From Ceratothoa steindachneri (lineage: Eukaryota; Arthropoda; Malacostraca; Isopoda; Cymothoidae), in contig OZ018333.1 of assembly GCA_963969495.1 (NCBI GenBank), positions 15,959,937-16,023,936 of the forward strand: 64,000 bases of DNA, written 5' to 3'. Every line of letters begins with the position of its first letter. The stretch's first letter is position 1. The position numbers and the translations under genes were made by a program. Shown piece by piece: positions 44,042-54,250 of the stretch. The notes under the pieces are model-generated. The model had not been told where the DNA came from. It saw nothing but the letters and a program-made list of their open reading frames with translations, and made no database searches.

Positions 44042-44309
44042 AATAATTGCATCAACTAGTGTTATATTTATCCATATTTAAAGTACCCATAATTGATCCA
44101 TATCTAAAGTTTCAATAGTTTCCAAACGATTTGTCATAATTTCAATTAACTAAATAATTTATTTCTAATCCTTGTGTGCATTATAATTTTTGTAATTTTA
44201 AACGTGTTCTAAATCTATCTTATAGACCAGAAGATGGGTAAGGTACCCGAAACGTTGTACTTAATTAAATGAGAATTTTACATGTCTCATTTTGGGATTT
44301 ATCCTCAAC
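44042..44309 (+). repeat. Right inverted pseudo-LTR of the Penelope-like element
   Basis: 268 bp, the reverse complement of the left repeat, ending TTTATCCTCAAC at 44309. It lies downstream of the coding frame in sense orientation, where a pseudo-LTR is expected. Confidence 0.9.
44223..44262 (+). ncRNA. Hammerhead-like core in the right repeat
   Basis: CAGAAGA (44228-44234), stem II GGGT / ACCC (44236-44248), GAAA (44249-44252), C-GTT-G and TA ending 44259. It is in the same orientation as the coding frame, as in Penelope-like elements reported to carry hammerheads. A replaces U in the CUGA core, so self-cleavage is doubtful. Confidence 0.45.
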
Positions 44310-44342
44310 CTGAAAATAAGCCTTCTTAGAAGCAAACCTATA

Positions 44343-44344
<2 letters not shown>

Positions 44345-44399
<55 letters not shown>
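44345..44399. repeat. (TA)n microsatellite, possible SINE tail
   Basis: About 55 bp of TA directly after the 3' end of the minus-strand SINE (TCCTCTTGTACTA on the minus strand). Confidence 0.9.
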
Positions 44400-44403
<4 letters not shown>

Positions 44404-44586
44404 AAGAGGAATAAGAATTGGACGTGAATGAGCAAATGAGACAAGAAACCGGAGTTTTTAAAGGCAAGAGAGAGGGATATTAGAGGAATCCAGAATCAAA
44501 GAGAGCAGAGGGCGGCACAGTGAAGGCGATCCTTTACCAAGAAGACAGAAATAACGTCAGGGAAAAAAGTTTTTAATTCCTGGCCG

Positions 44587-44597
44587 GGACTCGAACC
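44587..44597 (-). promoter_or_regulatory. RNA polymerase III B box
   Basis: GGTTCGAGTCC on the minus strand fits the B-box consensus GGTTCGANTCC exactly, 31 bp downstream of the A box. Confidence 0.75.
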
Positions 44598-44628
44598 CGG
44601 GTCTGCTGATTGCCTGTCAGATGCTTTA

Positions 44629-44639
44629 CCGCTAAGCTA
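44629..44639 (-). promoter_or_regulatory. RNA polymerase III A box
   Basis: TAGCTTAGCGG on the minus strand fits the A-box consensus TRGCNNAGYNGG. Confidence 0.7.
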
Positions 44640-44807
44640 CCAGACACAATAACTATGTTTCGCCTAAAGCGTTACCCCATCAACCCCAGTATCTCCCTAA
44701 GCTAGGAACTTTCAAGGAATTTTTATACACCATCCTCTTACCCGCTCACAATTTAAAGGTTCACTGTCCATGTCACATACAAAGAAAGAGCAACTACAGG
44801 ATCTGCG

Positions 44808-45018
44808 GGTGATTATACAACCACCACAGGGCTATGCCATTTTTATTTTCTGTCTTTCAAATAAAATTTGCTCATACGCGTCCAATTCTTATTTCTCTTG
44901 TACTAGATGTATTTATAGTCGCTACACCAGGTTTCTGCATCTTTCTTTCTGCCTTCAAATTTTATTTGAAAGACAGAAAATAAAAATGGCATAGCCCTGT
45001 GGTAGTTGTATAATCACC
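44808..45018. repeat. Inverted repeat with 63-bp arms
   Basis: 44808-44870 (GGTGATTATACAACCACCAC...) and 44956-45018 are reverse complements with one mismatch, separated by 85 bp. The spacer contains a copy of the SINE 3' end. The right arm ends directly at the start of LINE family G sequence. The transcript would fold into a long hairpin. Confidence 0.85.
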
Positions 45019-47609
45019 GTTCTTCTATGACAATGTTAATGGGACTTAACCCCGCCTCCCGGTGCAGCTCTTCCTGGCGTCTTCTTTCTCTCCTGCGTGT
45101 ACCTGTAATTAGGTACGTACATTTATTCTGCACCACTTGTAGTTTCCTCTTTTGTGTCTTCGAGACACACGAGAGGACGGAAGCAGGGTATAGCAGCGTC
45201 GATCTTACAAGTGCATTGTCGATCTTTCACTTATATCTTTGACGGAGATTTTTTAATCTATATAGAGTCTTGACTGCAGCAGTGGCCTTGGTGATTTTTT
45301 TCTTGGACGTGCTTCTTGTACCCGGATGAGGTAATCTTCATTTCGAGTACATTGCACTCCGTGGTGTAAGGATATCGTTTATCCCCCACCCTTACGTCGT
45401 AAAGTAGTCTCCTGCCTATGGGGATTACTTTGAACTTTTCTTGGTCGGTGCAGATCTTCTACCGGGCCTCGTAGTTGTTAAGATTTTCAATTTCTGCTGC
45501 TGTCATACGAGCTTTCCAAGGTGCATTCCTCCGTGGACAAGTGATTATCTGGGTGAAATCATCGGCGAATTGAATGTTGAGGCAAGTGGGGGTTACAGGG
45601 GCTGGGACATCTACGGTGTATATCAAGTAGAGAGTGGGCGACAGGCAACCCCCCTGCGGGAGGCCCGCAGTGAGCAAAAACTTTGGTCCGTCTGTGCACT
45701 CTAAACTGATGTACGCCACTCTCTCCATGAGATAGTCACAAAGAGTTCTTTCTAAGTTTTCACTTAGGCCCAGTCGTAAGATCTTGTACTGCATTCCCCG
45801 TTGCCACACATTATCAAATGCCTTTGATACATCCCGACAAACAATGTCCACGTAACTCTTTTCCCGTTTTGCTTGGGCTAGCTTTTCCGTGATGACATTA
45901 ATCGCCATCGCCGTACTTCGCTTTCTCCTAAACCCGAATTGATGTGGGTTGAAGAAGGAGTTCTCCTTCAGGTGAGATACTAGTTTTTTGTCGTTGAGGA
46001 TATTCTCGAAGAGCTTCACGCCAAATTCTAGAAGTGAAATTGACCGATAGCTCTCCTTCCACGTTGGGTTCTTTCCGTGCTTAGGCAAGAAAATCATCTT
46101 GCCATTTTCTAAGCATCTGGAAAATATCCCGTGTTCAGACAGGCGTTATATATTTTTCTCATCCCTTCGATGACATTGGCTGGTGCCTTTTCAAAGTTAA
46201 GCTTTGTAACCCACGATTGTCCAGAGGCTTTTTGTTGGAATGAGCGGAGCGCGCCGAGTAGTTCTTCTTCGGTAATCTCGCGTCTCCATCGTGCTGTCTC
46301 TCCACCTGGTGGTGAGGGTGCGTTTTATGTATTTGTTCGTTAAGCTCGTCGATGATGTTGCTTTCAAACTCTAGGTCATAGTCTTCGTTTTCCTCTTCCG
46401 TTATACTGAAGATCTTTTCCCAATAACTTCGGAATAGCTCTTCAATTCTTCTTTCTTCCGTTTCGATGTTTCCATCTTCCTTTTGTAGCTCGATCGTCTG
46501 GTTCTTCTTTCCATTCGATCCTTTGAGATTTCTGATCTTTTTCCAAAAATCTTTGGGAGTTGCTTCGTGATAGAGGCTATCGATTGCATCCTCTCATCTT
46601 CTACATTGTTGTTCAAGGATCAACTGGTTCAGTTCTTCTTTGACTTCTATACTTCGCTGCAATGAGTGAACTGATACATTCACGATGTTGATTTCATACA
46701 ATAGCTTCAGCTCACAGTATAATTCCTTCATGTACTTGGTCCATCTGTAGGTAGAAATGGTCCTATACTCGGATTTAGGGATACAAGCCCTATATGCGTT
46801 AATCAGATGGTTATTGTGGTCGTCGAGTGCCTCGTCAATCTCCTCGAGAATTGCCTCTTCCAAGTTGGGCGGATCGTAGGCCTCGAGAAGTTGCACGTAC
46901 CTTGTCCAGTCTGCTCTTTTGTAGTTCTTTCTGACTACAGCTGGAACTTGTATAGGGTTCATGTTGATGGTGAGTAGGATCCCTATATGGTCACTACATG
47001 GTACCTGGACTGGTTCCATGTAGTAATTGAACGGCAGCTGACGATTCGCCAGACAGATGTCTGATTTTGTGGCACTTCCTGCTCTGACAAAGGTGGGGAA
47101 GTCGGGTCTATTCGCTGGGCAATATTTCTGTCCAGCAATAGGTTCAGGCTTCTTCCTATACCGTTGAAGGTCTTGTAACCGAATTTTCGGCACCTGGCGT
47201 TCAGATTCTCCATTAATATAGTGGGGGCTCTTCTGCCAAATAGGCCAGTCAAAGTGTGAATTGGTAACACATCTCTCCTTGGCAGTTGATATCCGGTAGC
47301 AATGACTAACTTTCCTAAGTCGAGTTTGACTTCAATCGCGAGGAAGGATTCTTCTAGATTTCTTATTTGCTTGTATCTAATCCCTTTCTTTATTGCAATA
47401 GTGGCTCCTTTGAACCGATCCTACGAATAGTTTGTGATCAACACATCGTATTTCCAAATTTTCATTTCTGCATTACGCGTGTCGATCCCGTGTTCTGAAA
47501 TTAAGATGATTTCCGCATCAATTTCCCTGAATACATTTCCGTAAAGAATTCCTTTCGTCGTCCAACCGTTGGTATTATTTTCCAATATCTTCAATGCGTT
47601 CCGTAACAT
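45019..47609 (-). pseudogene. LINE family G ORF2 (endonuclease and RT)
   Basis: ORF2 begins at 47609 on the minus strand (ILENNTNGWTTKGILYGNVF, EIILISEHGI). The endonuclease continues with TILMENLNARCRKFGY, TKSDICLANRQLPFNYY and PCSDHIGILLTI (the SDH catalytic region), and then a helical linker (46594-47193). RT lies at about 45459-46097 in one 212-residue frame: SYRSISLLEFGVKLFENIL, VDIVCRDVSKAFDNVW (motif A), GLPQGGCLSPTLYLIYTVDV (motif B) and FADDFTQII (motif C, intact). The C-terminus near 45.05-45.17 kb reads KLQVVQNKCTYLITGTRRRE and is cut at 45019. Stops and shifts near 47.41, 46.60 and 46.10 kb break it. No RNase H is seen. Confidence 0.75.
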
Positions 47610-47621
47610 GGTGAATTGTTT

Positions 47622-48762
47622 TTACCTATGCTTCTTCTTCTTCTTGGGGGCTGGTTGTGCGGTTTTACTTGACCCAGGGTTTTCCTTTTTCGGAGGGGAC
47701 TCGGGGTTTTGGACTTGCTTTTCGTAGCTCGTGTACGGGTGCAGGGGCCCTCTTCGTGTCAGAAGAGGAGGATCCCTCCTCACTTTCAGCCTTTTCCTCT
47801 TCGTCATCCTCTTCGGATTCCTCCGATGAGGGACCTTCAATGATCTCATCCAGTCCAAACTTGATGGTATCATTCTTTATAATTGTGTCCTTGAATGCCT
47901 TGGAGCATTTGGGGTCTGCAGGCATAATTACTGAAGGGAGATTATTCGCCTTCAGGAGAGAATTCAGTACCTGGTTATAGCAGCCAGGCTTTACTGCATT
48001 TGCCACATTTGTGTGGGTAATGCAGATGAATATTTTTGCACTCAAATCTCCCGCCATATTCATCTGTGCAAGTACAGGTGCAGGCTTTGTTTCTGCATTC
48101 TTCTTAGCGCCGTTCGTGTATGTCGTTTCTTTGGCTTTCCTCTCTTCTTCTTCCTTTCTTTTTTTTATTATCTCGCGGCGCTTGGGGCAGTTCAGGGCCA
48201 TGGTCCTGTGTTCCGCTTTGCAGTTTAGGCATCTCTTCTTGGTGCTGTCGCATTTATCAAATCGATGCCCTTCTGTGGCGCATTCACTGCACCACAGTTT
48301 GTTTTTGTCCGGGTATATCGTTGTCGTATGCTCTTCGAGTTTGTATCATATAAAGAACATTTGTATGCTATTAAATTTTTCCTGCTGTATGTTTTCGCCT
48401 GGTATTCTCATATTGAATACCAGTATTCTATTCTAAGTCGATTTTTTGGCTATTTCCGTGGTAGCGAATGTTATTTTATAAACGTGGGTGTGTTCGTCAA
48501 ATTTGATTATTTCGCTAACTTGGGCCCAGGGATTGCTCTTGGTGATCTCTTCCTTGACCTCCTCGGGTGTATGCTAACCCACCCAGCTCTCCACTTCACG
48601 GCAGATCACGCTTCTGTTTGCTGCTAATTGTGGAGGGGTTTTCGCTTCTAGGCCAGTGTTCCATAGGACCCTCGCTTCCTCTTCCGATAGGAGCTGGTCC
48701 ACGTCCTTGGCACATAAGGCGATAAAACCAGATGAAACTTCAATAAGTTTTACTAGTGCCAC
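47622..48762 (-). pseudogene. LINE family G ORF1 (gag-like)
   Basis: The minus-strand frame starts near 48762 (MALVKLIEVSSGFIALC), continues through ANRSVICREVESWVG, a stop, then HTPEEVKEEITKSNPWAQV and IIKFDEHTHVYKITFATTE. Two knuckles follow near 48.2-48.3 kb (CSECATEGHRFDKC, CLNCKAEHRTMALNC). The C-terminal half is acidic (SEESEEDDEEEKAESEEG) and ends in Lys/Pro-rich sequence next to ORF2. Frame changes near 48.35 and 47.87 kb mark it as inactive. It is homologous block by block to G2 ORF1. Confidence 0.75.
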
Positions 48763-50169
48763 TTGCCACTTTCAGTTCGAGGATTCTTCTTTGCGGGGAT
48801 GCTCCTTAGGGAGACCCTCTTAGTGAGGGTCTCCATAGTCTCCGTTGTCCTCTTGTGATGTTTTCTTTTTTTATGAAACCAAAGTGTAATTATGGTGTTT
48901 TTGGAGTGAAAAAGAAAGTTATGACGTGGTAAAGGAGGTAATATATAGTGAAGGTAGGTTTGGGTATGAGTCCAATAAATGGTGAAAAAACGCCCCCGTC
49001 CATTTTCCTGTTATTCCCCCCGCTCGTTTGCTGCCAGAATGATGTATGATGGATGGATGTGGTGGGTCTCGAGTGGAAACTTCGAAAGAGGTGAATTGTC
49101 GTGGACTTGATGAGTAGCGGCCCAATCAACGACCGCTGAAGTTTACTCCCTTCCCCCGGGTACTTACGTCATAACTGCATCCAACTACAGAGAGACGGGT
49201 GTACTTTGATCTATTATTCTGGCCGGGTTTCCCGGGTGATGGGGATTTCTCCTCCGCCCGGGACTCGCAGTTATGCCCCAGTTTCGATATAATTTCTGAC
49301 TTACGCTTCCGCTGTGGGCTAGTCCTCAAACCAGTTTTCACATAAGCCCTTAATTATGTCAGTCCAAGTGGCCGGTCTAGTTAAGAGTAAATTAATGAAT
49401 GGCAGACATCCGAGCAGGTTCACACGCAGGGCGATGGACGGGAGCAGTGAGGTGCTTAAGCCCTCATTGAATTATGAGTCTTTGATGAATAATAAGTATT
49501 TCTCTTATTGAAGGGTGAGGCAGAATTCACCGTAAGTCTTCCAGAATAGGCGCTCTTCTGTGTAGGCCGTGCTCAAAGTCCGTTACTAATCAAGTAAAAA
49601 GGCTTTATCCGAAAGTTGTCAGCAGAGCGTAGTAGTCGAATATTCGGCCGTCAACGAGGTTCCTTGGACCTTGGACATAAAAAGTGGTGAGATTTAGGAA
49701 GAGTTAGAGAGAAAGATAGTAAAAGAGGAGAGCGGTGAAAAGGGTGAATTTAAAGAATAAAAGATGTGTGGGAGACAGAATAAATAGGTCCCTGGTGAAA
49801 GGGTAGCTCTGTTTGTTTTGTTTTTGGATGAATTTTGTTTGGTTTGGGGTTTTTATTTAATAAACTATAAAATTTTATAGTTTATTTAATTAAATTAATC
49901 TTGTCAATTTAATTTTTTAGAACTTAATGATCTTTTTGGCATTCAAGCCTTTACTTGAGGCGGGGGATTTTTTTCACGTTGTGGGTTTTGGAAAAAATTT
50001 ATTTTGAGTTTCATTTGAATTTTGCAACGTTGAATTTTTACTACAAAAAATTAAGCATTACACTAGCCGTATTTTGTGTTTTGTCGATTTTGTCATGTGT
50101 ATTTTGGAGTCGCGTCACCGTCAGATTGTATTTTACTACTTTTAAATAGTCTTATTTGTCGGTCGACCT
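48763..50169. other. G 5' flank and AT-rich gap
   Basis: The first part (48.77-48.88 kb) has GGGAGACCC and GGTCTCC words similar to the 5' flank of G2 near 54.24 kb and is probably the G leader. The rest holds no recognised gene. At 49859-49886 there is a perfect 28-bp palindrome centred on AAAATTTT. Confidence 0.45.
49859..49886. repeat. Perfect 28-bp palindrome
   Basis: AATAAACTATAAAA followed by its exact reverse complement without a spacer. Confidence 0.8.
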
Positions 50170-52650
50170 CGATGTCTAAGTGTGTACGAGAGAACTCAGG
50201 GGTCAAGCGGGCGCCAATGGCTTACCAGATCCTCTTAGCTCTCTCGTGGAGCGCCACGTTGATCGGAGATAATCCAATCGAGTCGTGGAGCTCCCTCTGT
50301 CGTTTGTGTTCTCTTCTTCGGGTATTTGTAATGAGAAGCACCTCTTTATTCTGGATGACTTGCAGTTTCGCAATGTGTGTCTTGGCGCTCGCATTCAGCG
50401 GCACTGGGGGGGGTGGAGGAGTCTCGAAGGAATGCACGCATTGAATATTTTGAGTTTATTTGGGGGGGGGGGGGTTAGTTCACGGAAGCTATAAAATTCC
50501 CTCAAATCTCTCTTGCTATTCGCGACTGTTTGCTCGATATGACTCTTGTAGCCCCCTGTTGTGATTTTGAGCCCCAGAACCGTCCCTTCCAGGCAGTAGG
50601 GGATTTGCTCCCATTCTACACGTATGCCATTGAAGGTCTTGCGAAACATGGGAATTACTTTGAATTTTGAGGCATTGGTTGATATCTTCCATTTCCTCTC
50701 GAAAGAGTTGATGTTGGATATCAACCGAGCCGTTTTTCTCGCCATAAATTCCATGTGAACATAAGCGGCGGTACAAATTTGCGATATATCGTCAGCGAAC
50801 TGTACGTATATCGTGCCCTCGAAGAGAGGCTGCGGTAGGTCGCGTGTATAGATGTTATATAAAAGGGGACTGAGAGAGCCCCCTTGTGGGACCCCTGCTT
50901 CGAGTTCGAATTCGGGGCATTTGTGTTCTCTGATATGAATGTATGATCACCTCTCCATTATGTAGTCACATAGAATCCTTTCAAGAATGGGGGTGAGGCC
51001 TACTTGAAGTATCTTAAATTGTAGTCCTCTCTTCCAAACCTTAGCAAAGGCTTTTCTGACATCGCGGAGCACCAAGTCGGCATGCCTTTTGTCTGCCTTG
51101 ATTTTAGCAAGCTTTTCAGTGACAACGGCTAGTGCCGTGTCAGTCCCTCTTTTCCTGCTGAAGCCGTGTTGCTGCTGGTTATAAAAGTTGACTTCGTCGA
51201 AAAAGAGTTGCTCCAAACGTTAGGTGGGGCCTTGATGTAGTTCTCGATGGTCAGCCCCGTAGTACCCGGTGCTCTTTGACGAAAGGATTTTAGAGTAACG
51301 GAGAGTTCTAGGGCAGTTATTTTACAGCCATAGCCCTCCATCACTCTTTCCTGCGGCACATAGCGATGGGGAGAGGTTTTGTGTATTTCTGTTTTTAGCT
51401 TTGGATTATGTCACTTTCGAATTCGAGGTCGCAGTTGTCATTTTCTTCTGGGGTAATTTTGAAGATTGAAGACAAGAAAATCCTAAACATTTCCTCAATC
51501 TCTTCAGTCTCGTTAATTTCTTTGCCGTCGTGAATGAGTGTTATTTTTTTGTGTGTAGGTTTTCCTTTGAGACGTTTAAACGTCTGCCAGAATGTGTGTG
51601 TCTCTTTCTATGTAGAGTCTTTCTATTAGTCCGTCCCATAGTAATATTTGGTGGTCCGTAATTAGTGTCTGGAGTTTGTCTTTAATTTGTCTTAGTCTTC
51701 TGTGGGCATTGTGGTTGGGGCCTATCAGCGCTACTACATTGGACAGTTCCCTATATTCTTGGGCCAGGGCTTTCATGGGAGGGGTCCATGTGGGAGCTGG
51801 AAAGGTTTTATAATTAATACGGGGTATGCTATTTTTATCGACTTGTATTAGGAAGTCAGTTAGTTTATCCAGTTCCTTATCTATTTTTTTCTAAATTGGC
51901 ATCAAATATGTAGAGGATCGGGGATATAATTTAGAAGGTAATTTTTATAACTTTCCCAGTTCGCCAGCTTATAGATTTTGCGTTCTGGGATTGCAATTTG
52001 AATGAGATTTACTCCTACTGTAATTTTGATAGCCTGGTGGTCACTGGGAATGATGGAGCCCGGTTCAATGTAGTAGTTGTATGGAAACCTGATGCTAGGA
52101 CTATATCAGGTTTCGTTGCTGATCTTTCCGTTATGTATGTCGGAGATTCTGGTCTGATCCTTGTCATGTATTGTCTGTCAAGCAGTACTTCGATGTTTCT
52201 GCCTACATTTTTGTAGGAGGTATATCCTTCCACTGCATACCTTGCATTTAGATCTCTGGCAAACATTACGTTTTTCTTGTGGCTAAATATCTGCAAGAGG
52301 TTGTGCATGGGCAAATAGCCGCGTCTTGGGGGTTGGTACCCCGTGGCCATGACCAGTCACCCTAGGGCAGTACCTACTTCAATGGCAAGGTATGATTCAT
52401 CTAAGTCATCCAGTGTCCTGTATTTTAGTCCTTTTTTAGCGGCTATTGCGCAGCGGTCATATCGTTCCTGGCTATGATTCTTACTAATGACGTCGTATTG
52501 AAATAATTTTAACTGTTTTTGTTCGGTCAGTCCGTGTTCGGAAATAAGTATTATGTCAGGGTCACTCTGTCGCATAATATTGCCAGAGATGGAACCTTTT
52601 TCGTCCCCCCCATCGACATTCATGTGTATAATTGTAAGCCTGTCGGTCAT
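50170..52650 (-). pseudogene. LINE family G2 ORF2 (endonuclease and RT)
   Basis: ORF2 starts at 52650 on the minus strand (MTDRLTIIHMNVDGGDEKGS, DIILISEHGLTEQKQLKLF). The endonuclease continues with VMFARDLNARYAVEGY, SATKPDIVLASG and, in another frame, YNYYIEPGSIIPSDHQAI. RT fragments follow at 50.4-51.36 kb: TALAVVTEKLAKIKADK, LVLRDVRKAFAKVWKRG (motif A, with Asp of the family's KAFD changed) and LTPILERILCDYIMER. The active-site region near 50.79 kb reads as FADD in a shifted frame (rc of GCGAACTG-context). The C-terminus near 50.24-50.38 kb is LQVIQNKEVLLITNTRRREH, equal in order to family G. An 11-base G run near 50.46 kb sits inside it. Confidence 0.7.
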
Positions 52651-52659
52651 TTTGTGTAA

Positions 52660-54250
52660 TGTTAGTTCTCTAGTGTGTGGGATTAAAGTAGACGCTTATT
52701 CGCGATCTACTTTAGCCCCATGTGGTGTACTGGGTGGGGTGCGCTCCCTGCCGTTTCGTTTTTTTTCTGTATTCGGTGTCCGTAATTGTGTGGAAGCAGT
52801 CCATGGTCAGTTTTATTATATTTTGGGCGAGAGCCTCCTCAACTTGCCGCTCCGGAACCTCATTTGAGCATTCCCACTTGTATCTTCCGATCCTAAGACC
52901 TTCAGCTACTTCGCGGGAATCGATATCGGTTGGGAAAGGAACCGATTCGGGGGCATATATTTTGAGGTTGAAACCTCTCGCATGATATTTTAGCTGATGT
53001 TCCCTTCCTCATGATAAGGAAGTTGACCTTAAGCCACGAGTTTTTGATGTTTTTCTCGACCGTGTAGACCTGGTCTCCTTGGGTCGCACTGCTTCCTTGT
53101 TTGGTGTCTGGATTTGCGTTTTCATTGTTTTGGTGGTGTCTTTCGAGGGTGAAAGTGGCGCCTGTTTTGCTGTTTGGGATGTTGTGGGTTTGTTTAGACG
53201 GGGATCGCGTGTGATGGCTGTGTTTTTGTGGTGCGGGCACCTTTTGGCACGTTTCCTGGCAGAGGGGCTACGCTTGTTCGCATACCCTCCTCTGAAGGAG
53301 GGTTGTCCGGGAACCACATCTCCTACAGCCCGTTCTTTACGAGCATGCGATTGATCTCCGTGGCAAAAGTACCTGGGCGTGTGATGTTGGCAATGTGTGC
53401 ATAGTAAATGCAGCACATTATTTTCTTTTAATGTTCGTTTCCAATGTGTAGGAATGTCTTTTGGCTATTTGTCTCGGCAATCGCGGCTTTGGCTACTTTC
53501 GCATAGGTGAATTGCATTTCTTCTCCTCTGTGTCGGGTTTTAATTGGGTCTGTTTCTGGATCTCTTGTTTTATGATCGAGCATGCCATAGACATAGTCCG
53601 GTGGGGGCCTTCACAATTTAGGCATTTGGGAGAGTTACTCTTACAGTCGCGCCAAAAATGGTCGCGACCAGCACAGATTGAGCATAGCGTAAGGTCTTTC
53701 TCAGAGCAGCTGGAAGTGGTGTGTTTGCCGTACTTGTAACACCGAAAGCACATTTGCAAGTCGACAAATTCTTCACGTTCCATCTGCTCTGGACAGACTC
53801 TTACGTTGAAGAGAAGTAAGCCATTTTCCTTAGACCTTTGAGCCATAGCCGTGTCCTCGAAAACAACCTTAAACACGTGCGTGTAATGTTTGAATTTTAT
53901 GACCTTAGCTACTTTTGCCCATGGGTGGTTCCGTTCCATTTCGTCTTTTATGTCTTCTGCCGAGTAGCTCCCGACCCAAGAGTCGAGGCGCCTGCAGATT
54001 ACACTACGGTGCGTTTGGATATGTGGTGGTGTGGTCGGTTTTAGATTGATGGTCTTCAGGCATTCAACTGCTTTGCTTGAGGTCAAGGCTTCACAGTCGG
54101 CCTCCCTCGCGCAAATGGCAAAGTATCCATTTAAAGTATCGATAAGTCTGACTAGTGCAATGCGTAAAGTTCCGTAAATATTATCAAATACCTTTCCTCT
54201 GTCCGGTTTTGGGCCCTCCTAGAGGACCTGGAGAGTGATGCGGAGAGTCT
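52660..54250 (-). pseudogene. LINE family G2 ORF1 with three zinc knuckles
   Basis: The clearest part is a 197-residue frame (54086-53493, minus): RSVICRRLDSWVGSYSAEDI, HPWAKVAKVIKFKHYTHVF, then three CCHC-type knuckles CFRCYKYGKHTTSSC, CSICAGRDHFWRDC and CLNCEGPHRTMSMAC. Upstream frames to about 54.25 kb (FDNIYGTLRIALVRLID) and a basic Ser/Thr/Lys-rich tail (53416-52902) complete it. Three knuckles in the gag-like protein are usual for Jockey/I-type LINEs. Knuckle spacing is intact, so this copy decayed mainly by frameshift. Confidence 0.75.

Larger units (their letters stand above)
42708..44309 (+). mobile_element. Penelope-like retroelement, 5'-truncated, between inverted repeats
   Basis: A 1.6-kb unit: left repeat, a single coding frame for the end of the RT plus GIY-YIG endonuclease, about 270 bp of 3' non-coding sequence, and a right repeat inverted relative to the left. 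Penelope-like elements are known to have pseudo-LTRs that may be direct or inverted and to be 5'-truncated, so the layout is recognisable. The non-coding part at 43.91-44.02 kb also resembles part of the right repeat (TTTATCCATATTTA ... GATTTGTCA ... TTTATTCCTA), a partial direct duplication. Confidence 0.8.
44400..44646 (-). mobile_element. tRNA-derived SINE
   Basis: On the minus strand a tRNA-like head (44646-44577) is followed by about 175 bp of unrelated body (CCGCCCTCTGCTCTC, CTCCGGTTTCTTG) and a 3' end ATTTGCTCAT-CACGTCCAATTCTTATTCCTCTTGTACTA, read in two parts, that runs into (TA)n. The 3' end recurs at 44868-44906 on the plus strand, which shows that it is a repeated family and not a lone tRNA gene. 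This is a non-autonomous element transcribed by RNA polymerase III. Confidence 0.65.
44577..44646 (-). tRNA. tRNA-like head of the SINE (pseudo-tRNA)
   Basis: A cloverleaf can be drawn: acceptor TGTCTGG with TTCCTGG complement (one mismatch, one wobble), D stem GCTT / AAGC, anticodon stem CTGA / TCAG with loop CAGGCAA, and T stem CCGGG / CCCGG around TTCGAGT. Position 33 is A instead of U, and the acceptor is imperfect, so it is unlikely to be a working tRNA. Confidence 0.6.

Noticed and set aside
44577..44646. A functional tRNA gene
   Set aside because: No U at position 33, imperfect acceptor stem, and a SINE-like body with a repeated 3' end; called a tRNA-derived SINE head.
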